DNA from: Pasteurellaceae bacterium Orientalotternb1
GTDB taxonomy: Bacteria; Pseudomonadota; Gammaproteobacteria; Enterobacterales; Pasteurellaceae
Direction: 5' to 3'
NCBI GenBank assembly: GCA_011455275.1
Contig: CP015028.1
Span: 656,911-720,910 of the forward strand
DNA length: 64,000 nt
The position numbers were made by a program, and so were the translations under genes. The notes below the pieces were generated by a model. That model saw only the letters and a list, made by a program, of their open reading frames with translations, ran no database searches and had not been told where the DNA came from. This document shows, one piece after another, positions 51,676 through 60,350 of this stretch; the stretch's first letter is position 1, and the number at the start of each line of letters is the position of its first letter.

Positions 51676-53115
51676 ATGAAACTAGCACTACAAGCCTTTG
51701 GCGATCTGATTAAACGTTATTGCCGCGTGTTTAAAGCGGTATGGGCAGAGCGTAAGCAGTTAGAAAGTCCAGCAAGACAAACGGATGAAAATGCGTTTCT
51801 CCCTGCCCATTTAGAATTAACTGAAACTCCCGTGTCTGCATTACCAAAATGGGCAGCTCGTTTAATTGTGCTTTTCCTACTTGTTGCGGTGATTTGGGCA
51901 AGTATCGGGCAAGTTGAAATTGTGACGGTAGCAGAAGGTAAAATCACAACGAGCAGTCGCAGTAAAACGATTCAACCGCTGGAAACTGCCATTGTCAAAA
52001 AGGTACTAGTGAAAAATGGCGATTATGTGAAACAAGGGCAATTATTAATGGAACTTAACGCAATGGGCGTTGAAGTCGATTTTTCCAAATCAGAAGAATT
52101 GCTTAAAACAGCAAAATTAAGCCAATTGCGTTTGCAATCGTTACTTCAAGCCATTACTGAACAACAGGAGCCTATTTTAGAACAAGATGAAGAATACAAG
52201 CGGTTATTTGCAAGGGAAATTTTGCAATTTGAGCGAGAGCAAGCGTTAGCCACTAATCAATATTTGACGTGGTTGTCGCAAAAGAAAAGACAATTGGCAG
52301 CAATTGAACAAAAGCATCAAGAAAAACACACAATTGAAATTAATATTATCAAGCTATCAGATATTCAAAAATTTGAAGCGGAGCGGCGAGATGATTTTCT
52401 CAAATTATATAAGCAAAGAAGTGTTTCCAAACACGAATATTACCAACAAGAGAACCGCTTATTAGAAGTACAAAATAATCTTGAAACTCAAAAAAGCCGT
52501 TTAAATGAAGTAATACAACAAATTGAACAAGCAGAACAAGAGTATCACGTTTTTCTCAATTCATTTAAGCGAGATCTATTGGATGAGTTGAAAAAAGTCA
52601 CAGACCATTTCGCTCAAACGCAATTTGAATTGGAAAAAGCCAAGCAACGCCAACAATTTATGCAAATTCACTCTCCAATTGATGGCGTAGTCCAACAACT
52701 ACAAACCTATACGATTGGTGGCGTGGTGACGACTGCACAAAATGTGATGGTGATTGCTCCTGAACAGGATAATCTCGAAATTGAAGCGATGATTACCAAT
52801 GAAGATGTTGGCTTTGTAAAGCCTGGGCAAGAAGTGATTATTAAAGTACGAGCTTTTCCTTATACACGCTATGGCTATGTGACGGGAACAGTAAAAAATA
52901 TAAGTTTTGATGCCATTCACGATGAAAAACTGGGCTATGTATTTGCCACGACTATCACAATGCATCAAAACAGGCTCCAAGCAGATGGACAAACTATTCC
53001 CTTAAAGCAAGGAATGATTGTTTCTGCAGAAATAAAAACAGGTAAACGCAGTGTAATGGATTATTTACTCAGCCCACTGAAAACAACAATTGATGAGAGT
53101 TTAAGGGAAAGGTAG
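51676..53115 (+). CDS. Type I secretion membrane fusion protein, HlyD type
   Basis: Periplasmic adaptor of 479 residues linking the ABC transporter to an outer-membrane TolC-type channel (not encoded here). One membrane span at about 60-80 after a cytoplasmic tail, a lipoyl-like segment (AIVKKVLVKNGDYVKQGQ), long coiled coil (about 160-320), the returning half-motif IHSPIDGVVQQL and a beta-barrel C-terminus. No acyltransferase (rtxC) gene is present. Followed by a strong hairpin. Confidence 0.93.
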   Translation: MKLALQAFGDLIKRYCRVFKAVWAERKQLESPARQTDENAFLPAHLELTETPVSALPKWAARLIVLFLLVAVIWASIGQVEIVTVAEGKITTSSRSKTIQPLETAIVKKVLVKNGDYVKQGQLLMELNAMGVEVDFSKSEELLKTAKLSQLRLQSLLQAITEQQEPILEQDEEYKRLFAREILQFEREQALATNQYLTWLSQKKRQLAAIEQKHQEKHTIEINIIKLSDIQKFEAERRDDFLKLYKQRSVSKHEYYQQENRLLEVQNNLETQKSRLNEVIQQIEQAEQEYHVFLNSFKRDLLDELKKVTDHFAQTQFELEKAKQRQQFMQIHSPIDGVVQQLQTYTIGGVVTTAQNVMVIAPEQDNLEIEAMITNEDVGFVKPGQEVIIKVRAFPYTRYGYVTGTVKNISFDAIHDEKLGYVFATTITMHQNRLQADGQTIPLKQGMIVSAEIKTGKRSVMDYLLSPLKTTIDESLRER

Positions 53116-53170
53116 CGACATTTTAACGCAAAGCTAATCCAAACTTAGGAAGTGGGTTTAAAGTTAGACT

Positions 53171-53315
53171 ACAAGCGGTCAGATTCGACAAAAATTTTAC
53201 AAATGATGAATTTGTGACAATGTTCACAAATTCATCATTTTCTTTTTGCCTTTCTTAAAGAAAGGCGTATTTTGGCATTTTCAGATTAAACCATATGGGA
53301 GTGGTATGAAATATA
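53171..53315 (+). repeat. Recurrent leader element, copy a
   Basis: Uptake signal ACAAGCGGTCAGATTC, an AT-rich TTTTACAAAT tract, the TGTGA-N6-TCACA palindrome, GCCTTTCTT A AAGAAAGGC dyad, then AGATTAAACCATATGGGAGTGGTATGAAATAT. Close copies occur at 55847, 56756 and 60503. Here it leads into the first X-family gene. Confidence 0.75.
53205..53236 (+). terminator. Perfect 13-bp dyad, CRP-like site or terminator after hlyD
   Basis: GATGAATTTGTGA (53205-53217), CAATGT, TCACAAATTCATC (53224-53236), followed by ATTTTCTTTTT. It contains TGTGA-N6-TCACA, the CRP consensus, and it also forms a stem with a T-rich tail, so it may terminate the secretion operon, bind CRP for the next gene, or do both. Confidence 0.55.
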
Positions 53316-53770
53316 GTGAAAGTTTTAAAGAGTGGAAATGTACTCTTGGGATGATAGCAACAGTAGTGATACTTGTCTCATTTATTATGAAATATGCGAT
53401 TGATAAAAATATGGAGCGAAGTGGCTACTGTTTTGAGAAAGAGAAATATTTATCAGAGATTTATACTGATCAGGAGCTGATTGATAGGGCAATTAAAGAA
53501 AACTTAAGTGTTCTTAATAGTTTTTTAACGCTTCCAGAAGAGCGAGAGAATAACGTAGCACTTAAAGAATATGAAAATATAGAAGAGTTTAAAAAAAGAA
53601 ATCCAGATTGTTGTACATTAACACGTAGTGGTCCCGATGGGCTAGTTGAGGAAGTTTTTATTTATGTTGAGCTAAATTATTGGATCTATTCCAGACATGC
53701 TAATCAATATAAAAAAATAAGAGAGTACATACCATATAATTCTTGTGGTGAATACCCAGATTTCGATTAA
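53306..53770 (+). CDS. X-family membrane-anchored protein, copy 1 (predicted immunity protein)
   Basis: 154 residues. One membrane helix at about 14-33 (TLGMIATVVILVSFIMKY), then a hydrophilic domain of about 115 residues that would lie in the periplasm, with cysteines in SGYCF, PDCCTL and SCGEYPD. The start follows GGGAGTGGT. No family recognised. A broken paralog lies at 55270. Position between a T1SS operon and an effector-start remnant suggests immunity to a periplasm-acting effector. Confidence 0.6.
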   Translation: MKYSESFKEWKCTLGMIATVVILVSFIMKYAIDKNMERSGYCFEKEKYLSEIYTDQELIDRAIKENLSVLNSFLTLPEERENNVALKEYENIEEFKKRNPDCCTLTRSGPDGLVEEVFIYVELNYWIYSRHANQYKKIREYIPYNSCGEYPDFD

Positions 53771-53790
53771 TTTAAAGCAGGAGAAAGCAG

Positions 53791-53829
53791 ATGTCATTAC
53801 CAATAGCGATTGAGATAATAAAGCAATAA
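53791..53829 (+). other. Effector-start remnant after X-family gene
   Basis: GCAGGAGAAAGCAG, a strong ribosome site, leads into ATG and 12 codons (MSLPIAIEIIKQ) before a stop. The same ribosome site, followed by a different short frame (ATG 55758), occurs after the second X-family gene. It looks like the preserved start of a deleted downstream gene. Confidence 0.4.
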
Positions 53830-53956
53830 TTAACTTGGCTTTTTGAAATTCGTGATAAAAATCACAAGCGTTGAAATGGATTTGTTTTTCTTATTGAATA
53901 TTCTAATTTTATAATGTAACCTGAAAAATGCACTAATTTAGTGAGGTTAAATAATT

Positions 53957-54478
53957 ATGAAGCTTATTAGAGACTTTATTAAAGAAATGGAGATATACAA
54001 CAAGATTTTTGTTGTTGTATATATTGGTTTCATAGTTTCATTATTGGTACTATTTACTCCAAAAGCTCTATTTTATCAATTTGAAATTGAGCAGCAAGAA
54101 TATCATAATGTAATAGCTGAAGTTATTGGTAAAAGAATGAATGGTGAGCTAGGTAAATATCTTACAATTAATAGACTTAGCAATAAGTGCTATAACTCTC
54201 ATTGTGGTTTGCCTAATGATGGAAAATATTTTATTTCAAAAATTAACTTTGTTTCAATAGAGGGAAAGGTTTTTATACACTATTTTTGTCTTAAGGAGAG
54301 CCAGAGATGTATTTATAATATTAATGAAGATTTTATTGAAAAACAAAAAATAGATTATCTGAGGGGCGGAAAATTTGTGATTGTTGGTTATTTAATAGCT
54401 TTGGGGGTATCGCTTTTTATTTCATTCCTAGCTTTTAAACAAAGAAAATTAAAAAGTAATAATTGCAATGTGAAGTAA
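53957..54478 (+). CDS. Y-family two-helix membrane protein, copy 1
   Basis: 173 residues with membrane helices near both ends (about 17-37 and 137-160) and a middle domain of about 100 residues outside the membrane, with paired cysteines (LSNKCYNSHCGLPNDGKY; CLKESQRCIYNINEDFIE). The neighbouring gene at 54512 is a paralog with the same cysteines. GAGG before the ATG. Not recognised; a disulfide-stabilised periplasmic loop is likely. Confidence 0.6.
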   Translation: MKLIRDFIKEMEIYNKIFVVVYIGFIVSLLVLFTPKALFYQFEIEQQEYHNVIAEVIGKRMNGELGKYLTINRLSNKCYNSHCGLPNDGKYFISKINFVSIEGKVFIHYFCLKESQRCIYNINEDFIEKQKIDYLRGGKFVIVGYLIALGVSLFISFLAFKQRKLKSNNCNVK

Positions 54479-54511
54479 TTATTAGTGGTTTTTTTTAAAA
54501 GGGTAATTTTT

Positions 54512-55000
54512 ATGATATATAAAATTATAACAAAAAATTTTATGAAAGAATATGCTATACCAATAATTTTAGCTGTCTTTGCATTGCTCATTACATTACC
54601 TTTCAGCGTTCCTAGATTATTGGGTTATAACAAAATAGAGTATAAAGACTTTTATAATTTTCAGGTGGATGTTAAGGAGAATAAATTGGTTGGCATGTTA
54701 AATAAATATCGGAGTATAAGAAGCATTAATGATAAATGTTATTTTTCTTACTGTGGATTTCCTAAAGAAGGTAGGTATGAAGTTTCAACTTTAAGGTTGG
54801 TTTATATAAATAATACACCTTATATATTTTATTCTTGTATTAATAGTGGGGAGTGTTTCTATAATATAAATGATTCATTTATTGAAAGTAAAAAAAATGA
54901 GGGTTATGAAAGTGCAAAAGTGCTTTTGTTTGGTATGCTATTAGCAATAATAGGAATGATAATAGAAGTTTTAATTAAATCCTTCATTAAAAAGAAATAG
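54512..55000 (+). CDS. Y-family two-helix membrane protein, copy 2
   Basis: 162 residues, paralog of the preceding gene: helices at about 15-33 and 134-156, with NDKCYFSYCGFPKEGRY and CINSGECFYNINDSFIE in the middle. Start at MIYKIIT with GGGTAA upstream; an in-frame ATG at 54485 would add nine residues. It is followed after about 20 bases by the frameshifted glycine-zipper peptide, its possible target. Confidence 0.6.
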   Translation: MIYKIITKNFMKEYAIPIILAVFALLITLPFSVPRLLGYNKIEYKDFYNFQVDVKENKLVGMLNKYRSIRSINDKCYFSYCGFPKEGRYEVSTLRLVYINNTPYIFYSCINSGECFYNINDSFIESKKNEGYESAKVLLFGMLLAIIGMIIEVLIKSFIKKK

Positions 55001-55021
55001 AAAATAGGAGAAGAGAATTTT

Positions 55022-55239
55022 ATGTCAGGAAAACAAATGTTAATCTCAAAATTCCAGAAAATATAGGAGCTGCTGGAGGAGTATTCGGAGCAGCATCTGC
55101 AGCCATAAATGTGGGAATTAATAAAAAATTAACTGCAAGTGATACATTTGCTATTCTAGCTGGAGTTGCAGGGGCTTTAGGTTTGGGTGCTCCTGCTCTA
55201 GTATTTGCAGCAAGCGGAATAGTAGTGACTCAATATTAG
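55022..55239 (+). pseudogene. Frameshifted glycine-zipper peptide (effector remnant)
   Basis: TAGGAGAAGAG precedes ATG 55022, which reads MSGKQ and then stops after 14 codons. Adding one base in the A-run at 55033-55037 would give a 72-residue peptide reading NVNLKIPENIGAAGG, a Gly/Ala-rich zipper (GVFGAASAAINVG), a short linker, and a second hydrophobic helix (ILAGVAGALGLGAPALVFAA) ending VVTQY at 55239. The frame is clean for 62 codons, which argues for recent loss by a single-base deletion. Confidence 0.55.
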
Positions 55240-55269
55240 CGTTTTCAGATTAAACCATATGGGAGTGAT

Positions 55270-55743
55270 ATGAAATATAGTGAAAGTTTTAAAGAGTAGA
55301 AATATACTCTTGGGATGATAGCAACGGTAGCGATACTTGTCTCATTTATTATGAAATATGCGATTGATAAAAATATGGAGCGAGATGGCTACTGTTTTGA
55401 GAAAGGGAAATATTTATTGGATATTTATACGGAACAAGAACTGATTGATAAGGCGATTGAAGACGAATTAAGTGTTATTGATAGTGTTTTAACGCTTCCA
55501 GAAGATCGAGAGAATAAGGTAAAAATTAAAGAATATGAAAATATAGAAGAGTTTAAAAAAAGAAATCCAGATTGTTGTACATTAACACGTATCGGTCCCG
55601 ATGGGCTAGATGAAATGGTCTTTATTTATGTTGAGCTAAATTACTGGTTCTATTCTAGCCGCACTCATCAATATAAAAAAATAAAAGAATATAGGTCATA
55701 TACTTCTTGTGGTGAATACCCAGATTACGATTATTTATTTTAA
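55270..55743 (+). pseudogene. X-family membrane-anchored protein, copy 2, with early stop
   Basis: Paralog of the gene at 53306. Codon 10 is TAG (55297-55299) where copy 1 has TGG. The remaining frame has an ATG at 55315 that would give a 142-residue protein still containing the membrane helix (MIATVAILVSFIMKY) and the whole C-terminal domain, so reinitiation could rescue it. Differences from copy 1 lie mostly in the periplasmic domain. Confidence 0.65.
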
Positions 55744-55846
55744 GCAGGAGAAAGCAGATGTTATTAGCTTTTATCTTCTTGGATTTCATATTATTTAATA
55801 AAATTTCATAAAATAAATAAGTAGGGATGGAGTTTTAAGTTAAATT

Positions 55847-55989
55847 ACAAGCGGTCAGATTCGGCAAAAATTTTGCAAATAGAAAATTTGTGAGCGAGTT
55901 CACAAATTCATCATTTTCTTTTTACCTTTCTTACAGAAAGGCGTATTTTGGCGTTCGTAGATTAAACTATATGGACAGTGTATGAAATT
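55847..55989 (+). repeat. Recurrent leader element, copy b
   Basis: Same order as copy a, with TGTGA-GCGAGT-TCACA at 55889-55904 and the dyad ACCTTTCTTACAGAAAGGC. Leads to the first Z-family gene, about 120 bases downstream of the palindrome. The 55744-55846 stretch between it and the X-family gene has only a short frame from ATG 55758. Confidence 0.7.
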
Positions 55990-56024
55990 AGCACTTGCCT
56001 ATTTTTTATATTATGGAGTGAATG

Positions 56025-56603
56025 ATGTTTAATATGTTAAAGAAACACTACATTTGTATTACATTGCTATTGGCAATCATCGGAACTATTACTTATATGT
56101 CTTTATGGTTTAAAGATATGATAGATGATAGGTATTATCCAATTTCTCTAAGTAAGCAAGACGAAATTACGATAAATTATAAAACGCCTTATATTGTGAG
56201 TGATGAGAGATGTTTTAGGCTGGAGTTTATTATTAGAGAAAATAATGATATAAAATATTTTTATAAAAAATATCGTAGTGCGTTTTCTGAGCAAACAGAG
56301 CAAGAGTTTTATTTAGATGTTTCAAATAAACCTAAGTTACATATCAAAATTTTTAAAGAGAATAATTTGGTACATGAAAGTGACATGTATGCTACAGACA
56401 TTTTTGCTCGGGGAAGCACAATTATGAATAATGTAAAGAATTTTTTTATAGAAGTGTTTTTGTCCTATGGTTATAGAATGGGGGGATGTTACTACTTTCA
56501 TCCTAATTCTAACTATCAGATCATAGTGACTAACCTAATACCTAAAGAAGAGTATAAAGATACTGATGTATTCTTTACTATTTCTCCTATTAAACTGCGT
56601 TAA
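56025..56603 (+). CDS. Z-family membrane-anchored protein, copy 1 (predicted immunity protein)
   Basis: 192 residues: one membrane helix at about 9-30 (ICITLLLAIIGTITYMSLWF), then a periplasmic-type domain with KTPYIVSDERCFRLEF, EFYLDVSNKPKLHIKIF, GYRMGGCYYF and the end DVFFTISPIK. Those landmarks are shared with the W family downstream, so Z and W are one superfamily. ATG chosen over one three bases upstream because GGAG is at the better distance. A near-copy is at 59763. Confidence 0.6.
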   Translation: MFNMLKKHYICITLLLAIIGTITYMSLWFKDMIDDRYYPISLSKQDEITINYKTPYIVSDERCFRLEFIIRENNDIKYFYKKYRSAFSEQTEQEFYLDVSNKPKLHIKIFKENNLVHESDMYATDIFARGSTIMNNVKNFFIEVFLSYGYRMGGCYYFHPNSNYQIIVTNLIPKEEYKDTDVFFTISPIKLR

Positions 56604-56982
56604 TTCAATCTCGTTTAATTAGGAAGAATATTATAAATATATAGCACACAGCATTAACGTTACCATTAAAATGTTCATAAGCAATGGTAGAAAAATATAT
56701 ACAGTTCAAGACATTTATGTCGATAAGATCTGATCTAATTTCCCGTTATAACGGCACAAGCGGTCAGATTCTGCAAAAATTTTGCAAATAGAAAATTTGT
56801 GATCGAGTTCACAAATTTATCATTTTCTTTTTGTCTTTCTTAAAGAAAGGCGTATTTTGGCTTTCCTAGATTAAGCTATATGGACAGTGTATGAAATATG
56901 AAAGTAGCAAATAGTTTACAGCTCGGCTGTTTAAAGTCGTAGCGATAGGTAACCTTTACGATAACCTTATTGAGGTTAATTT
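56604..56982 (+). repeat. 379-bp intergenic repeat containing leader element, copy c
   Basis: No gene. It matches 60351-60729 over its full 379 bases with few differences. It holds an uptake signal at 56756, the palindrome TGTGA-TCGAGT-TCACA at 56798-56813, the GTCTTTCTTAAAGAAAGGC dyad and a dead eight-codon X-family start (ATGAAATATGAAAG, stop soon after), then about 90 bases leading to the W-family ribosome site. Confidence 0.8.
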
Positions 56983-57627
56983 ATGCTTAAATTCTTAAAA
57001 AAACATCGTTGTTGTACAATTTCGTTCAGTCTATTACTTTCCATTTTTTGTTACTTTTATCTTACTTGCTTCAGGTATATGGCAGATAAAAGTGATCATC
57101 GGCATTATCCAATTCCGCCATTAACGGAAACATGGTCAAAAACGATTGAATACAAATCACTACCGAATGTGAAATACAATAAATGTATTATGCTATCACT
57201 CGACTATAAAAAAATAGAAGAAAACTTAAAAAAAGCTTTTGGTGAAAAATATTACAATGAAGTTTATAGGTATGAGTATGATCTTAAATATACACGCCAC
57301 CATATAAATAAAATGGCAGAGTCCGAATTTTATCAAGAAGCTAGAAAAAAACCACATTTTAAATTAAATATTTATAAAAATAACTTGTTCATAGAAACAG
57401 TTGATCTTTATTTTAGTGTGTATAAAGGCTCTTCTATGATAAGAGTTGATAATAGAAAAATAATGAAGAGTCAACTTGTTTCTAATCCAGGATATAAAAA
57501 AAAGAGATGTTATTCCTTTGAGGAAAACACCCAATATAGATTAGAAATTATTAACGATACCATTGTGCCTGAGTTTAAAGATGTGGATGTGTTTTTTTCC
57601 ATAGGGCCGATTGAGCCTAAAATTTAA
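56983..57627 (+). CDS. W-family membrane-anchored protein, copy 1 (predicted immunity protein)
   Basis: 214 residues with one N-terminal membrane helix (about 12-29, ISFSLLLSIFCYFYLTCF) and a periplasmic-type domain: HYPIPPL, YKSLPNVKYNKC, EFYQEARKKPHFKLNIY, GYKKKRCYSFEENTQYRLEI and a DVFFSIGPI end. Lysine-rich and tyrosine-rich, very AT-rich codons. GAGG before the ATG. Not recognised by name. Confidence 0.6.
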   Translation: MLKFLKKHRCCTISFSLLLSIFCYFYLTCFRYMADKSDHRHYPIPPLTETWSKTIEYKSLPNVKYNKCIMLSLDYKKIEENLKKAFGEKYYNEVYRYEYDLKYTRHHINKMAESEFYQEARKKPHFKLNIYKNNLFIETVDLYFSVYKGSSMIRVDNRKIMKSQLVSNPGYKKKRCYSFEENTQYRLEIINDTIVPEFKDVDVFFSIGPIEPKI

Positions 57628-57659
57628 ATAGAAATCACTTATTATATAGGAGGATAGCA

Positions 57660-58322
57660 ATGTCGCAAGGTAAGGCTATACTTAAATTCTTAAAAAAACA
57701 TCGTTGTTGTACAATTTCGTTCAGTCTATTACTTTCCATTTTTTGTTACTTCTATCTTACTTGCTTCAGGTATATGGCAGATAAAAGTGATCATCGGCAT
57801 TATCCAATTCCACCATTAACGCAAACATGGTCAAAAACCATCGAATACAAATCACTACCGAACGTGAAATACAATAAATGCCTTATGCTATCCTTTGATT
57901 CTAAAAAACTAAAGGAAAACTTGAAAAATATTTTTGGAGAAAAATATTACAATGAAGTTTATAGGTACGAATATGATTTTAAGTATACACTTCATCATAT
58001 AAATAAAATGACTGAAGCAGAATTCTATCAAGAAGCTCAAGAAAAGCCACATTTTTTACTAAAAATATATAAAAACAATAAGTTAATTGAAGTTGTTGAG
58101 CTGTATTTTTCATATATAAAACGAGCAGAGAGAATAATGCATAATGGAACAAGCCTACTCACCTTACAAATAATGTCTCGCCCAGGGTATAGAAAAAAGA
58201 AATGTTATTCCTTTGAGGAAGATAGTCAGTATAAATTCGAAATCATAAATGATACGATTTTACCTGAGTTTAAAGATGTAGATATTTTCCTTTCTATTGG
58301 ACCAATAACCCCCAAAGTTTAA
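57660..58322 (+). CDS. W-family membrane-anchored protein, copy 2
   Basis: 220 residues, paralog of the gene at 56983, 32 bases after it. The original ATG has become ATA and translation starts seven codons upstream at MSQGKAI, supported by AGGAGG. The membrane helix and first 60 residues are nearly identical to copy 1; the middle and end differ (KNIFGEKYYNEVYRYEYD kept, then RAERIMHNGTSLLTLQ). Such domain-end divergence is typical of immunity paralogs. Confidence 0.6.
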   Translation: MSQGKAILKFLKKHRCCTISFSLLLSIFCYFYLTCFRYMADKSDHRHYPIPPLTQTWSKTIEYKSLPNVKYNKCLMLSFDSKKLKENLKNIFGEKYYNEVYRYEYDFKYTLHHINKMTEAEFYQEAQEKPHFLLKIYKNNKLIEVVELYFSYIKRAERIMHNGTSLLTLQIMSRPGYRKKKCYSFEEDSQYKFEIINDTILPEFKDVDIFLSIGPITPKV

Positions 58323-58380
58323 CTTGGTTATATTTAATAGATAAATCGATATGGTTAAGCATAAAAAGGAGTAATAAAAA

Positions 58381-59004
58381 ATGAGAGATTTTATAAAAAA
58401 ACATTATATCTTATCTACATTCATTCTGGGGTTGTGTGGATGGGGTGTTTATTTATATTTTAGTTATTTTAGGTATTCTGATGATAGAGAAGATATTAGG
58501 CTGCTTCCAATTCAATTTTCTGAAAGTAAAACCACAGGATTTATATATAAAACAAAACCTAAGGTAAAATATAGAAAATATTTCACAATAGGACTTTCCT
58601 TGGATAATCTATACAAGATTTCCTCAGAGGAAAATGGCGATAAAATTTATAATGATATTAGTGAAAAATATAATTACTTACGTTCAATTGAAGAAACAGA
58701 AGAGCAGTTTTATCAGGAGGCTGAAAAAAAATTTCAAATCTCATTGAAATTATATCAAGATAATGTATTAAAACTTGATAAAAAAATTTTTTTTCCTGAG
58801 TTATCTTATGGTTTTTCTAAAGTTCATAATAATAGGATTTGGTTGATTGGTGGAATGGGATTCTTTTCCTTTAAAGAAATTGCAAATTATGAGTTCACTG
58901 AAGATACTGAATATAGATTGGAAGTAACCCCAAATAACTTATTCCCAGAATATCAAGAGATTGAATTTTTTCTGATTATCCATCCTATGATGCAAAAACA
59001 TTAA
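58381..59004 (+). CDS. V-family membrane-anchored protein, W-related
   Basis: 207 residues: one membrane helix (about 10-28, ILSTFILGLCGWGVYLYFS), then RLLPIQF, KTKPKVKYRKYF, EEQFYQEAEKKFQISLKLYQ and EDTEYRLEV, ending IEFFLIIHPMMQKH. These align with W-family landmarks but the cysteines are missing. AAGGAG before the ATG. It directly precedes the free-standing effector-type domain gene, so it may be its partner. Confidence 0.55.
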   Translation: MRDFIKKHYILSTFILGLCGWGVYLYFSYFRYSDDREDIRLLPIQFSESKTTGFIYKTKPKVKYRKYFTIGLSLDNLYKISSEENGDKIYNDISEKYNYLRSIEETEEQFYQEAEKKFQISLKLYQDNVLKLDKKIFFPELSYGFSKVHNNRIWLIGGMGFFSFKEIANYEFTEDTEYRLEVTPNNLFPEYQEIEFFLIIHPMMQKH

Positions 59005-59143
59005 ACATTAGAAGGTAGTGTTAATTATTTTTAATAAACAACCTAATATGAATTGTGTATTATATTTTTTAATAAGAATATTGTTTTTCTATGATTTATC
59101 TGATAAGTAAATCTTAATTTGTTAATTCAATGGAGAAATTTTT

Positions 59144-59572
59144 ATGTTAGACAACAAATATACTGTAACATTTAGGCTTGCTATAGCTGGTGATAATTAC
59201 AAAACAAGTACTGGGGATAAAAATGACTCTGTAGCAGGACATCTTTGGTATGTTTTACATAAAAATGGACAACAGATTTTAAGCTCTGGATTTCAATCAT
59301 TAAACCATAAGCCATTTGATGAAGGGGCTGTTACTAACCATGATGAAAAGAATTATATCTCATCCCATCCAGAGTCTTCCATCACAATTCAGATTAGCCA
59401 AGAGCAGTATGAAACCCTAATAAAATTTGGTGACAATAATGGAACAAATGCCAAATCAATGGGTTTTAGTACTGATGAATATGATGTACTAACCCATAAC
59501 TGTGTTCATTATGTTTTTCATGCCCTAAAATTAATTGGATATAAATCTAGCAATCCGATAAATTTGAATTAG
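59144..59572 (+). CDS. Free-standing copy of the RTX protein N-terminal domain
   Basis: 142 residues, aligning along its whole length with residues 1-135 of the RTX protein at 61407 (NKYTVTFR, GHLWYVL, NAKSMGF.....YDVLTHNCVHYVFHALKLIGY). Conserved H33 in AGHLW and C120 in HNC are in His-then-Cys order, as in circularly permuted NlpC/P60, LRAT or PPPDE papain-like folds. No RTX repeats or secretion signal follow, so it is either an orphan toxin domain left by deletion or a product that stays inside. Activity is inferred. Confidence 0.6.
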   Translation: MLDNKYTVTFRLAIAGDNYKTSTGDKNDSVAGHLWYVLHKNGQQILSSGFQSLNHKPFDEGAVTNHDEKNYISSHPESSITIQISQEQYETLIKFGDNNGTNAKSMGFSTDEYDVLTHNCVHYVFHALKLIGYKSSNPINLN

Positions 59573-59644
59573 TATTTTTTACAATTCGACCTATTCTCCG
59601 AACCCCTTAAAGTTCAACCATATAATTTATTAAGGAGTATTCCA

Positions 59645-59725
59645 ATGTCAGAAACTAAATATACTGCCACATTCCGAATGGCGAAAGTATATGCTATATT
59701 AGATTGGTTCTTATCTACTTTTTAA
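59645..59725 (+). pseudogene. Stub of a third RTX protein N-terminus
   Basis: AAGGAG, then ATG and MSETKYTATFRMAK, matching the first 14 residues of the RTX protein (MSENKYTVTFRMAE), after which the frame leaves the family and stops at 59725. A truncated effector start located right before the second Z-W block. Confidence 0.65.
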
Positions 59726-59762
59726 GTAATTACTTAATATATTATTATATTATGGGTGAGTG

Positions 59763-60350
59763 ATGTTTAATATGTTAAAGAAACACTACATTTGTATTAC
59801 ATTGCTATTGGCAATCATCGGAACTATTACTTATATGTCTTTATGGTTTAAAGATATGATAGATGATAGGTACTACCCAATTTCTCTAAGTAAGCAAGAC
59901 GAAATTACGATAAATTATAAAACGCCTTATATTGTGAGTGATAAGAGGTGTTTTAGGCTGGATTTTATCCTTAGAGGAGATAATGATCCCTATAATATCA
60001 AATATTTTAATAATAAATATGGTAATGTTTATTATGAGCAAACAGAAAAAGAGTATTATTTGGATGTTGCTAGTAAACCTAAGTTACATATCAAAATTTT
60101 TAAAGAGGATACTCTGGTATATGAAAGTGACATATATACTACACGGCTTTTCGGTCGGGGGTACACAACTATAAATAATGAAAAAAAACGTTTTGTAGGA
60201 GTTTTTTTATCCTATGGTTATAGGAGAGGGGGGTGTTACTATTTTTATCCCAATTCTAACTATCGGATCATAGTGACTAACCTAATACCTAAAGAAGAGT
60301 ATAAAGATACTGATGTATTCTTTACTATTTCTCCTATTAAACTGCGTTAA
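59763..60350 (+). CDS. Z-family membrane-anchored protein, copy 2
   Basis: 195 residues, near-copy of the gene at 56025: the first 65 residues and the last 30 are almost identical, while the middle (GDNDPYNIKYFNNKYGNVY) has changed and gained a few residues. ATG 59763 is preferred to an adjacent GTG at 59760. Begins the duplicated Z-379 bp-W block that ends just before the RTX gene. Confidence 0.6.
   Translation: MFNMLKKHYICITLLLAIIGTITYMSLWFKDMIDDRYYPISLSKQDEITINYKTPYIVSDKRCFRLDFILRGDNDPYNIKYFNNKYGNVYYEQTEKEYYLDVASKPKLHIKIFKEDTLVYESDIYTTRLFGRGYTTINNEKKRFVGVFLSYGYRRGGCYYFYPNSNYRIIVTNLIPKEEYKDTDVFFTISPIKLR

Noticed and set aside
53246..53305. Upstream start of the X-family gene at 53246
   Set aside because: It would begin inside the repeated leader; the second X copy conserves the ATG at the chosen position.
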